DNA from: Chryseobacterium sediminis
GTDB lineage: Bacteria; Bacteroidota; Bacteroidia; Flavobacteriales; Weeksellaceae
Assembly (NCBI RefSeq): GCF_008386505.1
Contig: NZ_VUNZ01000001.1
Location: forward strand, 1,791,937-1,855,936
Direction of reading: 5' to 3'
DNA length: 64,000 nucleotides
Shown here piece by piece: positions 18,032 to 27,237 of this stretch. The translations under genes were made by a program, and so were the position numbers. How positions within the stretch are numbered: position 1 is the first letter of the stretch; each line of letters begins with the position of its first letter. The notes under the pieces were generated by a model, which ran no database searches, was not told the origin of the DNA, and saw only the letters and a program-made list of their open reading frames with translations.

Positions 18032-19972
18032 ATGAGTACGATCAATTCAAAATTCGATAACGTTTTAAATGCCTCTGACCAGTTTGGAAAAGTAAATCAC
18101 GAACCGGATTCAAGTAAAGAAGTTCAGATTAACACTCCTGAAAAAACAATGCCTTTTTCCGACCAGATCGGAAACTATCAACGCAATAAAGGAATCCCTT
18201 TACAATCTTACGAAAATAGTAAAATCTATATTGTAGGAAGCGGAATTGCCGGTATGTCGGCAGCTTACTATTTTATCCGTGACGGACGTGTTCCCGGCAA
18301 AAACATTATTTTCCTAGATCAGCTGAATGTTGAAGGCGGATCTCTGGATGGCGCCGGTAATGCCAAAGACGGCTATATCATCCGCGGAGGAAGGGAAATG
18401 GATATGACCTATGAAAATTTATGGGATATGTTCCAGGATATTCCTGCTTTGGAACTACCTGCTCCTTACAGTGTACTGGATGAATACCGTCTTATCAATG
18501 ACAACGACCCTAATTATTCTAAAGCAAGATTAATTCACAACCAAGGGCAGATCAAGGATTTCAGCAAATTCGGACTTGAGAAAAAAGATCAGCTGGCAAT
18601 CGTAAAACTGCTGTTGAAGAAAAAAGAGGAACTTGATGATCTTACGATTGAAGATTATTTTGCAGAATCCTTCCTGAACAGTAATTTCTGGTTCTTCTGG
18701 CGTTCTATGTTTGCCTTTGAAAACTGGCACAGCTTACTGGAACTGAAACTGTATATGCACAGATTCCTCCATGCTATTGACGGAATGAAAGACTTTTCAT
18801 GTCTTGTATTCCCTAAATACAACCAATATGACACCTATGTAACTCCACTGAAAAACTTCCTGGTTGAAAAAGGAGTACAGATCCAGTTTAATACTCTGGT
18901 AAAAGATCTTGACATCCATATTAATACAGAAGGTAAAACTGTAGAAGGGATTATCACCGAACAAAACGGAGAGGAAGTAAGAATACCGATCGGTAAAGAT
19001 GATTACGTGATTGTGACCACCGGATCTATGACAGAAAGTACTTTCTACGGAGACAACAATACCGTTCCTGAAGTTACAATAGACAACAGCAGTGCCGGAC
19101 AAAGTGCAGGATGGAAACTTTGGAAAAATCTTGCCGCGAAATCTGAAGTATTCGGGAAACCTGAAAAATTCTGCAGCCATATTGAAAAGTCTTCATGGGA
19201 ATCTGCAACTTTAACGTGCCTCCCTTCCGCATTTACGGAAAAACTGAAAGAACTGTGTGTGAATGATCCTTATTCCGGAAGAACCGCTACAGGAGGTATC
19301 ATTACGATTACAGATTCCAATTGGGTAATGAGTTTCACCTGCAACAGACAACCTCACTTCCCTACCCAGCCGGATGATATTCTTGTAGTTTGGGTATATG
19401 CTTTGTTAATGGATAAAGAAGGTAATTATATCAAAAAAACAATGCCTCAATGTACCGGAAATGAGATTCTTGCCGAACTATGTTATCACTTGGGAATGAC
19501 AGACCAGCTGGATAATGTTATAGAGAATACAATTGTACGTACTGCGTTTATGCCTTATATCACTTCTATGTTTATGCCAAGAGCGCAGGGAGACCGTCCA
19601 AGAGTCGTTCCTGAAGGATGTACCAATTTAGGTCTTGTAGGACAGTTTGTAGAAACCAATAATGATGTTGTATTTACGATGGAAAGTTCTGTGAGAACAG
19701 CAAGAATCGCCGTTTACAACCTATTAAATCTCAATAAACAGGTTCCGGACATCAATCCGTTACAGTATGATATCCGACATTTGTTAAAAGCTACTCAGGC
19801 TTTGAATGACTACAAACCTTTCTTAGGAGAAGGTATTATAAGAAAAATACTGAAAGGAACTTATTTTGAACATATTCTGGTAAACCGTCCTGAAGAAAAA
19901 GAAGAACATGAATCTTTCATCATGGAACAGGTAGGCAGATTCCAGGAATGGGTAAAAGGGGTTAAGGGTTAA
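18032..19972 (+). CDS. ohyA: Oleate hydratase (FAD-dependent)
   Basis: A 646-residue myosin-cross-reactive antigen family protein. Oleate hydratases add water to the cis-9 double bond of oleic acid to give 10-hydroxystearic acid, using FAD structurally. The FAD-binding motif is [14 protein letters not shown] (67-80). The catalytic pair described for the Elizabethkingia enzyme is present at the same numbers: E122 in GGREMD and Y241 in LKLYMHRF. Length also equals that enzyme as I recall it, indicating close kinship. The first 60 residues form an N-terminal extension. It is transcribed after the AraC gene with candidate operators in between, and ends at a hairpin terminator. Role: detoxification or use of host or environmental unsaturated fatty acids. 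Confidence 0.95.
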   Translation: MSTINSKFDNVLNASDQFGKVNHEPDSSKEVQINTPEKTMPFSDQIGNYQRNKGIPLQSYENSKIYIVGSGIAGMSAAYYFIRDGRVPGKNIIFLDQLNVEGGSLDGAGNAKDGYIIRGGREMDMTYENLWDMFQDIPALELPAPYSVLDEYRLINDNDPNYSKARLIHNQGQIKDFSKFGLEKKDQLAIVKLLLKKKEELDDLTIEDYFAESFLNSNFWFFWRSMFAFENWHSLLELKLYMHRFLHAIDGMKDFSCLVFPKYNQYDTYVTPLKNFLVEKGVQIQFNTLVKDLDIHINTEGKTVEGIITEQNGEEVRIPIGKDDYVIVTTGSMTESTFYGDNNTVPEVTIDNSSAGQSAGWKLWKNLAAKSEVFGKPEKFCSHIEKSSWESATLTCLPSAFTEKLKELCVNDPYSGRTATGGIITITDSNWVMSFTCNRQPHFPTQPDDILVVWVYALLMDKEGNYIKKTMPQCTGNEILAELCYHLGMTDQLDNVIENTIVRTAFMPYITSMFMPRAQGDRPRVVPEGCTNLGLVGQFVETNNDVVFTMESSVRTARIAVYNLLNLNKQVPDINPLQYDIRHLLKATQALNDYKPFLGEGIIRKILKGTYFEHILVNRPEEKEEHESFIMEQVGRFQEWVKGVKG

Positions 19973-20009
19973 TATCTTAGCACATTTTTACTACTTAGCA
20001 CAATAAAAA

Positions 20010-20040
20010 AGCAGGACTTAGATTAAGTCCTGCTCTTTTT
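20010..20040. terminator. Bidirectional terminator between ohyA and glnS
   Basis: An 11-bp stem (20010-20020 with 20024-20034) has a 3-base loop and is followed by CTTTTT on plus and by a T-run on minus. It separates the convergent ohyA and glutaminyl-tRNA synthetase genes. Confidence 0.88.
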
Positions 20041-20061
20041 ATTATTTATTCCTTAAAGTTA

Positions 20062-21732
20062 TTAAGGTTTAAAAGAATCTTTCAGTGTTACTGTACGGTT
20101 AAATACCATCGTTTCATCTGTAGAATCCTGATCTTTTGTAAAGTATCCAATTCTCTGGAACTGAAGAGGCTCACCCACAGCGACATCTTTCAGGCTTGGC
20201 TCAACAAAACCTTTCACGATAGCCATAGATTCAGGGTTGATGAAGTTTAGGAAATCAACATCTTTCTCTGCATCAGGCTGTTCTACTGTAAACAGTTGAT
20301 TGTAGATTCTTACATCTACAGGAATGGCATGTTTCGCAGATACCCAGTGTAGAGTTCCTTTTACTTTTCTTAAACTTTCTTCTGTTCCGCTTCCGGATTT
20401 GCTCTTCTCATCGTAAGTAGCATAGATGGTAGTGATCTCTCCATTCTCATCTTTCTCTACTCTTTCAGCTTTGATGATGTAAGCTGATTTCAAACGAACT
20501 TCTCCGCCTAATTTCAGTCTGAAGAATTTATTATTCGCTTCTTCTTTGAAGTCTTCACGCTCAATGTATAACTCTCTTGAGAAAGGAACTTCTCTTGTCC
20601 CTGCATTTTCCTGTTCAGGATTATTTTCAGTCTCTAACCACTCTTCTTTGTCCTCAGGATAGTTTTCGATCACTAATTTTACAGGATCTACAACCGCCAT
20701 CACACGTTTTGCAACCTTATTCAGATCTTCACGTACACAGAAGTCCAGTAATTGGATTTCGATAAGGTTTTCTCTTTTCGCAACCCCTACTTTATCAATA
20801 AAGTTTCTGATGGAAGTTGGAGTAAATCCTTTTCTTCTCATTCCTGAAATAGTAGGCATTCTAGGATCGTCCCATCCGGTTACTACACCTTCAGCCACTA
20901 ATCTCTGAAGCTTTCTTTTGGAAGTAATCATGTAGGAAACATTCATCCTTGCAAATTCTCTCTGCTTGTTTTTAACTCTTCCTTCTTCGTAAACCTGATC
21001 TAAATACCAGTTGTATAAAGGTCTGTGATTTTCAAACTCTAAAGAACAAAGTGAGTGTGAAATTTGTTCAATATAATCAGATTCACCATGAGCCCAGTCG
21101 TACATCGGATAGATTTTCCATGCAGTACCTGTTCTGTGGTGAGGTTTGTTCAAAATTCTGTACATCACAGGGTCACGCATATTCATATTTGGCGAAACCA
21201 TGTCAATTTTTGCACGAAGAGACATTGAACCACTTTCAAATTCTCCGTTTTTCATCCTTTCAAAAAGATCCAAAGACTCTTCTACCGGACGGTTTCTGAA
21301 TGGAGATTCAATTCCTGGTTCTGCAGGATTTTTTCTTTGCTCAGTAATCACTTCAGACGGTTGCTCATCTACATAAGCTTTTCCTTCTTTAATTAACTGA
21401 ACTGCCCAATCGTAAAGCTGCTGGAAGTAATCGGATGCGTACAAAACTTTATCCCATTTGAAACCTAACCATTCAACGTCTTTCATAATAGAATCTACGA
21501 ATTCCTGCTCTTCTTTCTCAGGGTTCGTATCGTCGAAACGAAGGTTTACGGGAGCGTTGTATTTTTCACCCAGACCAAAGTTGATGCAGATCGCTTTTGT
21601 GTGCCCTACATGCAGATAACCATTCGGTTCAGGTGGAAAACGGAAACGGATCTGATCTTGTTTCAAACCGTTTGCCATATCATCTTCTATAATTTGCTCA
21701 ATAAAATTGAGTGATTTTTTTTCTTCTTCCAT
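20062..21732 (-). CDS. glnS: Glutaminyl-tRNA synthetase
   Basis: A 556-residue class I aminoacyl-tRNA synthetase that charges tRNA-Gln with glutamine. The HIGH region is PPEPNGYLHVGH (33-44). The KMSKS-equivalent is ITSKRK (269-274), in the place of VMSKR in the E. coli enzyme. LRFDDTNPEKE and the C-terminal two-barrel anticodon-binding domain (about 340-556) match GlnRS rather than GluRS. Length is normal for the family (about 550). It is a single minus-strand gene with a 154-bp AT-rich upstream region. Confidence 0.96.
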   Translation of the reverse strand: MEEEKKSLNFIEQIIEDDMANGLKQDQIRFRFPPEPNGYLHVGHTKAICINFGLGEKYNAPVNLRFDDTNPEKEEQEFVDSIMKDVEWLGFKWDKVLYASDYFQQLYDWAVQLIKEGKAYVDEQPSEVITEQRKNPAEPGIESPFRNRPVEESLDLFERMKNGEFESGSMSLRAKIDMVSPNMNMRDPVMYRILNKPHHRTGTAWKIYPMYDWAHGESDYIEQISHSLCSLEFENHRPLYNWYLDQVYEEGRVKNKQREFARMNVSYMITSKRKLQRLVAEGVVTGWDDPRMPTISGMRRKGFTPTSIRNFIDKVGVAKRENLIEIQLLDFCVREDLNKVAKRVMAVVDPVKLVIENYPEDKEEWLETENNPEQENAGTREVPFSRELYIEREDFKEEANNKFFRLKLGGEVRLKSAYIIKAERVEKDENGEITTIYATYDEKSKSGSGTEESLRKVKGTLHWVSAKHAIPVDVRIYNQLFTVEQPDAEKDVDFLNFINPESMAIVKGFVEPSLKDVAVGEPLQFQRIGYFTKDQDSTDETMVFNRTVTLKDSFKP

Positions 21733-21886
21733 TAAAGTAGCTTTTATTTTTTAGCAAAAAAAGTTTCACAAAGTTACGGAAAAATAAGCTTTTGTAAAAA
21801 TGATAATTTAAAAGCCTTATTGATTGTAATTCAATATTTTTCATTAACTTCGGGATAACTAAAACCATTTTAACCAATTAACCATC

Positions 21887-23017
21887 ATGGCTGTTTATAT
21901 CTTAAGCAACCGGAAAATAATCCGGCATAAAGGCGAAAGAGTGGACTCTTTTTCCAATGATGAATACTCAATTCCCAATTTCAGGATTGCCAAATGTGAT
22001 TTTGATAACTACAAAGAACCTACCGCTCAAGCCAAAAAGAAAAAAGACTATACCAACAGGAATATCTTAAACTACAAGCTTTTCTCTGAACCCGAAAAAC
22101 AGGGATATGAAGATGTTTTAGACGTTCTGCTAAGTGAGAAAGGGATTAAAAAGTCTTCCCTTACAGCCAATAATCTCGGCGGAACTCAAAGAATGTTCTA
22201 TGAACTGTACAAAAACATGTCTTCTACCAAAGACCGAAGCGATGTACTGATATTCATTCATGGTTATCTGTATGATTTTGATGATGAATTAAAGGCTATT
22301 CTCGATCTTAAGAAAATATTCATTGATAATCCGGCATCTCCCGTAGAGCATATTTTATTCGTAAGCTGGCCGGCCTCAGGAAGCATTATTCCGTTGAGCT
22401 ATTTTGATGATAAGGCTTCCAGTATCAATTCCGGAACCTCTCTGATGAGGTTGTTTTATTTCTACACTCAGTTTTTAAAAGATATCTTTTCCAACCGGGA
22501 TCTTGCCCCCTGTAATCAAAGAATTCACATAATGGCTCATTCTTTGGGAAACAGAGTACTTCAAAGTATGCTGTACAGCCTTAAAAGAGAGAATATACTC
22601 CGTGTTATTGATCAGGTTTTACTGTTGAATGCAGATGTCAGTTACAAAGTATTTGAAGATTCTGAAGATTCCTATAATAAACTTCCATTACTGGCCAACC
22701 GGATCTCTATTTATCTGAACAGACAGGACGCCGTTTTGGGAATTTCTCAGTTTACAAAAAATATTCTGACACCACGACTTGGTAAAAATGGACCAAGTGA
22801 TATCAGCCATTACAAAGACATTGTTTCTGTTATCGACTGTACATTTGTTAAAGATGATCTTCTGAACAGCTTTAAATATGAAGTGGGAAACCATTGGGGA
22901 TACCTCTCCAGTTCACAGGTACAGTCAGATATTTTCCAGAATTTATACGGAGTAGACAGAAATCTTATCACCAACCGATCTAAGGATAACGAGAACATTT
23001 TCACAATTATTTCTTAA
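21887..23017 (+). CDS. DUF900-type alpha/beta hydrolase
   Basis: A 376-residue protein with an alpha/beta-hydrolase core. The oxyanion strand is DVLIFIHGYLYDFDDEL (about 119-135), and the nucleophile elbow is MAHSLGNRVL, giving the G/A-x-S-x-G serine. The N-terminal 70 residues are basic and probably not exported, as there is no signal peptide. The arrangement resembles DUF900 hydrolases, whose substrates are unknown (lipase- or esterase-like). The ATG at 21887 follows a 154-bp region separating it from the divergent glnS. The gene is monocistronic, with over 400 bp of non-coding sequence downstream before the GG-leader peptide. Confidence 0.78.
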   Translation: MAVYILSNRKIIRHKGERVDSFSNDEYSIPNFRIAKCDFDNYKEPTAQAKKKKDYTNRNILNYKLFSEPEKQGYEDVLDVLLSEKGIKKSSLTANNLGGTQRMFYELYKNMSSTKDRSDVLIFIHGYLYDFDDELKAILDLKKIFIDNPASPVEHILFVSWPASGSIIPLSYFDDKASSINSGTSLMRLFYFYTQFLKDIFSNRDLAPCNQRIHIMAHSLGNRVLQSMLYSLKRENILRVIDQVLLLNADVSYKVFEDSEDSYNKLPLLANRISIYLNRQDAVLGISQFTKNILTPRLGKNGPSDISHYKDIVSVIDCTFVKDDLLNSFKYEVGNHWGYLSSSQVQSDIFQNLYGVDRNLITNRSKDNENIFTIIS

Positions 23018-23447
23018 CAAATAGTTTAAATAATTCTTAAAAAATGAACACTACGTTAAAATTAGTTCAGGTTTATAGTATGGCATAAATATTGCTAATT
23101 CAAACTATAGGGAATTATAATTTTTTTAATTATGGGACATATTAAAAAACAGTTTTCTTATATATTAAACTATATTAAGAAGGCCATCTTCGTAAAAGAT
23201 GTCATTTAACTGAATAACAACCTCTAAATCAACAAAGTATCCGAACCAAAAATTACTCACCCTTATAAAACAGAACCGAAAAAACAAAAATTATTCCTCT
23301 TCATCTGATGTAGGAACACATTTTTATATTTAAAATTTATTGAAAAATTTCTTTAATATTGTTAAATATTGCCAAATAATTCCCCACTTGTTGTATAATT
23401 GAAAAAAGTTTTCGACATTTACTTACCAATCAAATAAAATTAATAAC
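23018..23447. other. AT-rich intergenic stretch before the GG-leader peptide gene
   Basis: This 430-bp stretch holds no long coding frame. It contains a 25-codon frame at 23132-23209 and a candidate promoter for the peptide gene: TTG at 23369-23371 and TATAATTG (one mismatch to TAnnTTTG) at 23394-23401, 46 bp before the ATG. No hairpin terminator for the DUF900 gene was found. Confidence 0.5.
23132..23209 (+). CDS. Possible 25-residue basic peptide
   Basis: The frame encodes MGHIKKQFSYILNYIKKAIF and five more residues (VKDVI). The alternation of hydrophobic and lysine positions could form an amphipathic helix. There is no ribosome-binding site, no recognisable family and the region is AT-rich, so a chance frame is quite possible. 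It lies 239 bp upstream of the GG-leader peptide gene. Confidence 0.15.
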   Translation: MGHIKKQFSYILNYIKKAIFVKDVI

Positions 23448-23615
23448 ATGAAAAATCTTAAGAAAATCAAAAGAGGAGAATTAAAAACGATCAAAGGAGG
23501 AAGACCACCTCTTGGATGCAACAGTTGGAATCCGGCAGCAATGTGCTGCAGATCATGGGCTCCTGATTATTGTGGTCAGACTACATGTCCGGATTCACCT
23601 CCACCATTATGCTAA
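23448..23615 (+). CDS. Double-glycine leader, cysteine-rich bacteriocin-like peptide
   Basis: A 55-residue ORF. Residues 1-18 (MKNLKKIKRGELKTIKGG) are a textbook double-glycine leader (E-L-x-x-I-x-G-G), cleaved and exported by C39-peptidase ABC transporters. The 37-residue core after GG has six cysteines at core positions 6, 15, 16, 24, 29 and 37, three tryptophan or tyrosine residues, and eight prolines, ending PPPLC. Six Cys could give three disulfides. Start and stop are unambiguous (ATG 23448, TAA 23613-23615). Flavobacteriia genomes carry many short GG-leader peptides labelled bacteriocin-like, of unproven function. No exporter gene is present in this window. A neighbouring minus-strand menC ends 10 bp downstream, so the genes converge. 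Confidence 0.75.
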   Translation: MKNLKKIKRGELKTIKGGRPPLGCNSWNPAAMCCRSWAPDYCGQTTCPDSPPPLC

Positions 23616-23624
23616 TTAACTTTT

Positions 23625-24635
23625 CTAAATTTTATTTTTGAACCACAGCAGCTCATTTCTGAGTTCCAGATCGGATTCAAAATTATTTACAAATAAAGCT
23701 CCAGTGCCTAAACCTTGAGGCATTGGATTTTTTTTGGTAAAGGTATACTGAGCAATGGCATTCAAGCCGATATTACTTTCTAAAGCTGAAGTGATCCACC
23801 AACCTATATTCTGATTTTCTGCGAGGGAAATCCATTCATCCGAACCGGAAAAACCTCCCACCAATGCAGGCTTCAGAATGATATATTGTGGTTGTATTTT
23901 TTCTAAAAGTTTTTTCTTCTCTTCAGGATCAATAATTCCGATAAGTTCTTCGTCTAATGCAATAGGGGTAGGTGTTTTAGCACATAATTCCGCCATATCT
24001 TCCCAGTTCCCAGCTTTGATAGGCTGCTCAATAGAGTGAATATGGAGATCTGCAAGCTGCTGCAAAACTGTAACCGCTTCATCTTTACTGAACCCTCCGT
24101 TGGCATCCACACGAAGCTCCAACTGATCTTTAGAGAATTTTTCTCTTAATTTCTGAAGAATAATATGTTCTGATTTCCAATCGACCCCGATTTTTAATTT
24201 AATACAATGAAATCCTTTTTCAAGTTTCTCCTGAATCTGTTCTTCCATGTACTCTGCATCGCCCATCCATATCAGACCGTTGATGGTAATGGCAGATTTT
24301 CCATCCGTAAATTCACTTGGAAAATACAGGCTATCTCCATATTTCAGGTTCTGAACAGCCTGTTCATATCCAAACCAGATGGATGGAAATTCTTTCAGTT
24401 CTTCTTTCAAAAAAGAGGTGTCGTGATTAATATTTTCACAAAGCCATTTCAGTTTTTCTTCATAATCGGGTCGGTCGTCAAAACTCAGTCCTCTGAAAAT
24501 GGCACATTCCCCTACTCCTTTTCTTCCGTCTTCCGAAATAGTGAGAATAAAGGTCTCCTTATCAAGCAAAACGCCGCGAGATGTTCCACTCGGGCGTTTG
24601 AATTGTAATGAATATTTTAAATAAGTTGCTTCCAT
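23625..24635 (-). CDS. menC: o-Succinylbenzoate synthase
   Basis: A 336-residue enolase-superfamily enzyme that dehydrates SHCHC to o-succinylbenzoate in menaquinone synthesis. The catalytic lysine pair is in CIKLKIG (K146, K148). The metal ligands are D177 (RVDANGG), E203 (IEQP) and D228 (ALDEE). The second acid/base lysine K255 sits in LKPALVGGF, which is diagnostic for MenC/OSBS. Start is the ATG at 24635, immediately abutting the fbp stop (24636), so the two genes are co-transcribed. Other enolase-superfamily racemases are possible in principle, but the motif set fits OSBS best. Confidence 0.9.
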   Translation of the reverse strand: MEATYLKYSLQFKRPSGTSRGVLLDKETFILTISEDGRKGVGECAIFRGLSFDDRPDYEEKLKWLCENINHDTSFLKEELKEFPSIWFGYEQAVQNLKYGDSLYFPSEFTDGKSAITINGLIWMGDAEYMEEQIQEKLEKGFHCIKLKIGVDWKSEHIILQKLREKFSKDQLELRVDANGGFSKDEAVTVLQQLADLHIHSIEQPIKAGNWEDMAELCAKTPTPIALDEELIGIIDPEEKKKLLEKIQPQYIILKPALVGGFSGSDEWISLAENQNIGWWITSALESNIGLNAIAQYTFTKKNPMPQGLGTGALFVNNFESDLELRNELLWFKNKI

Positions 24636-25652
24636 TTATTTTACGCTGTCAATACGCATAAATTCCTCAGCTTTTTCTACCATTTCTATACTTCCGCAGA
24701 AGAAAGGAATTCTCTGGTGAAGTTCTGTAGGTTCTATTTCCAGAATTCTTCTGAATCCGTCTGTTGCTTTTGCTCCAGCTTGTTCAGCAAGGAAAGCCAT
24801 TGGATTACATTCGTATAATAATCTTAGTTTACCATTTGGAGCCTGCGAATAAGAAGGATAGATATAAATTCCTCCTTTCAGCATATTTCTGTGGAAATCT
24901 GCTACCAGAGACCCGATATATCTTGAGGTATAAGGACGGTCTCCTTCTTCCATCTGGCAATATTTAAGGTAATTTTTTACTCCCTGAGGAAATTTGATAT
25001 AGTTTCCTTCGTTGATAGAATAGATTTTACCTGTTTTTGGGAAAGTCATGTTAGGATGAGAAAGATAATACGTTCCTAATGAAGGATCCAATGTAAATCC
25101 GTTTACTCCATTTCCTGTGGTATAAACAATCATTGTAGAAGATCCGTAAATAACATATCCTGCTGCAATCTGATTGATTCCTTTCTGTAAAAAGTCTTCC
25201 AGCTGTACAGGAGTTCCGGGTTCAGTAACTCTTCTGTAGATAGAGAAAATAGTTCCTACGGAAACATTTACGTCAATATTCGAGGATCCGTCTAAAGGAT
25301 CTATCAATACTACATATTTACTTAAATGTCCGTTTTCCCCGCACTTAATATCAATAAAGTCATCATTTTCTTCAGACGCAATACCACAAACAACCTCTCT
25401 TTGAGACAAAGCCGTAATAAAAATTTCATTAGCAATTACATCCAGTTTCTGCTGTTCTTCTCCCTGAATATTCTGGTTTCCGGCAGCTCCTGTTATATCT
25501 ACAATTCCTGCTTTATTTACTTCTCTGTTTACCACTTTCGAAGCCAATCTTATTGCGCTCAGAAGACGAGAAAATTCACCTGTAGAATATTGAAAATCGT
25601 CCTGTTTATCTATAAGAAATTCTCCTAAAGTCTGTAATGGTTGATTTGACAT
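24636..25652 (-). CDS. fbp: Fructose-1,6-bisphosphatase, class I
   Basis: A 338-residue class I FBPase that hydrolyses fructose 1,6-bisphosphate to fructose 6-phosphate in gluconeogenesis. The metal-binding signature [11 protein letters not shown] is at 117-127, and GIASEEND (about 90-97) supplies further metal ligands. The C-terminal [20 protein letters not shown] block is typical of the class I substrate site. Length fits bacterial class I enzymes. It is the first gene of a two-gene unit with menC, which has no obvious metabolic link. The divergent aspartate kinase gene lies upstream. Confidence 0.95.
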   Translation of the reverse strand: MSNQPLQTLGEFLIDKQDDFQYSTGEFSRLLSAIRLASKVVNREVNKAGIVDITGAAGNQNIQGEEQQKLDVIANEIFITALSQREVVCGIASEENDDFIDIKCGENGHLSKYVVLIDPLDGSSNIDVNVSVGTIFSIYRRVTEPGTPVQLEDFLQKGINQIAAGYVIYGSSTMIVYTTGNGVNGFTLDPSLGTYYLSHPNMTFPKTGKIYSINEGNYIKFPQGVKNYLKYCQMEEGDRPYTSRYIGSLVADFHRNMLKGGIYIYPSYSQAPNGKLRLLYECNPMAFLAEQAGAKATDGFRRILEIEPTELHQRIPFFCGSIEMVEKAEEFMRIDSVK

Positions 25653-25976
25653 ATTTTTCTTTTTACGTTTTCCCCAAATTTCGGAAAATTTATTGCATTA
25701 AGAAAATTTAATTACAAAAGAGGTTACCAACTGTATTTCAATACAATACAAACGAAATTTTGCGTAACACTAAGCAACTATTGAAAATTATGTCTCCAAA
25801 TTTGCTATATCAGACAAACGAAAAATTCAAATTATTTCATTAATTGTTGATTTTAAGGAAATCTTAATTCCATCTCCGTGCCTGCCTATTTCATATCTCG
25901 TTGTAAATTTATAATTTTGACGTCCGTAAAAAACTCATGTAATTTTTTATCTAACAATTTTATTTTTAACAATTTA
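25653..25976. other. Divergent promoter region, fbp and aspartate kinase
   Basis: This 324-bp AT-rich region separates the divergent fbp and aspartate kinase starts. A TAATTTTG element at 25912-25919 matches the Bacteroidota -7 consensus TAnnTTTG and would serve the kinase gene; no -33 partner is clear. I see no riboswitch-like structure and no small gene. The in-frame extension of the kinase frame up to 25878 overlaps this promoter and is unlikely to be translated. Confidence 0.5.
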
Positions 25977-27215
25977 ATGAAAATTTTCAAGTTTGGTGGA
26001 GCATCTGTAAAAGATGCCGAAAGTGTGAAAAATGTGTCTATGGTTCTAAAAAGCCAGGGATTTGCCAAATGTTTGCTGGTGATATCAGCAATGGGCAAAA
26101 CGACAAACGAGTTGGAAAAAGTTGTAGAACTTTATTTCAAAAAGGATAACTATCAAACTGAGATTGAAAAGATAAAACGAAAACACATTGAGATTGCGGA
26201 AGGTCTTTTTCCTGAAAATCATGCGGTTTTTGCAGAAATCAATCTCTTTTTTGATGATATTGATTCTTTTTTAAGAAGAAATAAATCTCCCAACTACAAC
26301 TTTGTTTACGATCAGGTGGTAAGCTGCGGAGAAATGATTTCAACCAAAATCGTGAGTGAATACCTGAACGAGATTCAATTTACCAATCAATGGCTGGATG
26401 CCAGAGATTATGTGAAAACGGATAATTCATACAGAGAAGGTACAGTAGACTGGGTGAGAACTGAAGAATTTATTTCCAATCTGAATCCTGAGATCTGCTA
26501 TGTTACTCAGGGATTCATTGGTTCTGACGAAAACAATTTTACGGTAACGTTAGGAAGAGAAGGTTCAGATTACTCTGCTGCTATTTTTGCTTATTGCTTA
26601 AATGCCGAAGCAATGACGATCTGGAAAGATGTACCGGGAGTAATGACCGGAGATCCACGAAAGTTCAAAGATGTTTCTCTTCTTTCCAATATCTCTTATG
26701 AAGAAGCAATTGAGATGGCTTATTACGGAGCAAGCGTTATTCACCCGAAAACGTTGCAGCCACTACAGCAAAAAAGCATTCCTTTTTATGTAAAATCTTT
26801 CGTAGATCCTACTAAAGAAGGAACAAAAGTAGGTGCTTCTGACAAAAACCAACAGGAAGAATCTTATATTTTAAAAGAAAACCAGGATCTTCTGAAAATA
26901 TCAACAAGAGATTTCTCTTTTATCGCTGAAGACCATATGAGCTTAATTTTTGGATATTTATCTAAATACAAGATCAAGGTTTCTTTAATGCAGAATTCTG
27001 CTATCTCCCTGGCATTGTGCCTTGAAGATAAATTTAATCATATAGATGAGCTTAACCAGGAGCTTCAAAAAATTTTTAAAACCGAAGCAATTAAAAATGT
27101 ATCTTTATTCACAGTAAGAAATGCGAAGATGGATCACATTGATAAATTTTACCATGAAAAAAATGTATTATTGGAACAAATTTCCAAGAATACTCTTCAA
27201 ATGGTAACACAATAA
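25977..27215 (+). CDS. lysC: Aspartate kinase
   Basis: A 412-residue monofunctional aspartate kinase, first step from aspartate to lysine, threonine and methionine. The N-terminal MKIFKFGGASVKDAESVKN carries the KFGGxSV phosphate motif. VTLGREGSDYSAAIFAYCL binds nucleotide/aspartate, and the C-terminal 120 residues form paired ACT domains for feedback control. The start is placed at ATG 25977; the 33 codons upstream are hydrophobic, lysine-poor and unlike the family. The next gene begins 22 bp downstream. The paralogue class is not further resolvable. Confidence 0.92.
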   Translation: MKIFKFGGASVKDAESVKNVSMVLKSQGFAKCLLVISAMGKTTNELEKVVELYFKKDNYQTEIEKIKRKHIEIAEGLFPENHAVFAEINLFFDDIDSFLRRNKSPNYNFVYDQVVSCGEMISTKIVSEYLNEIQFTNQWLDARDYVKTDNSYREGTVDWVRTEEFISNLNPEICYVTQGFIGSDENNFTVTLGREGSDYSAAIFAYCLNAEAMTIWKDVPGVMTGDPRKFKDVSLLSNISYEEAIEMAYYGASVIHPKTLQPLQQKSIPFYVKSFVDPTKEGTKVGASDKNQQEESYILKENQDLLKISTRDFSFIAEDHMSLIFGYLSKYKIKVSLMQNSAISLALCLEDKFNHIDELNQELQKIFKTEAIKNVSLFTVRNAKMDHIDKFYHEKNVLLEQISKNTLQMVTQ

Positions 27216-27237
27216 TATTAATTGCGACTAAACACAC

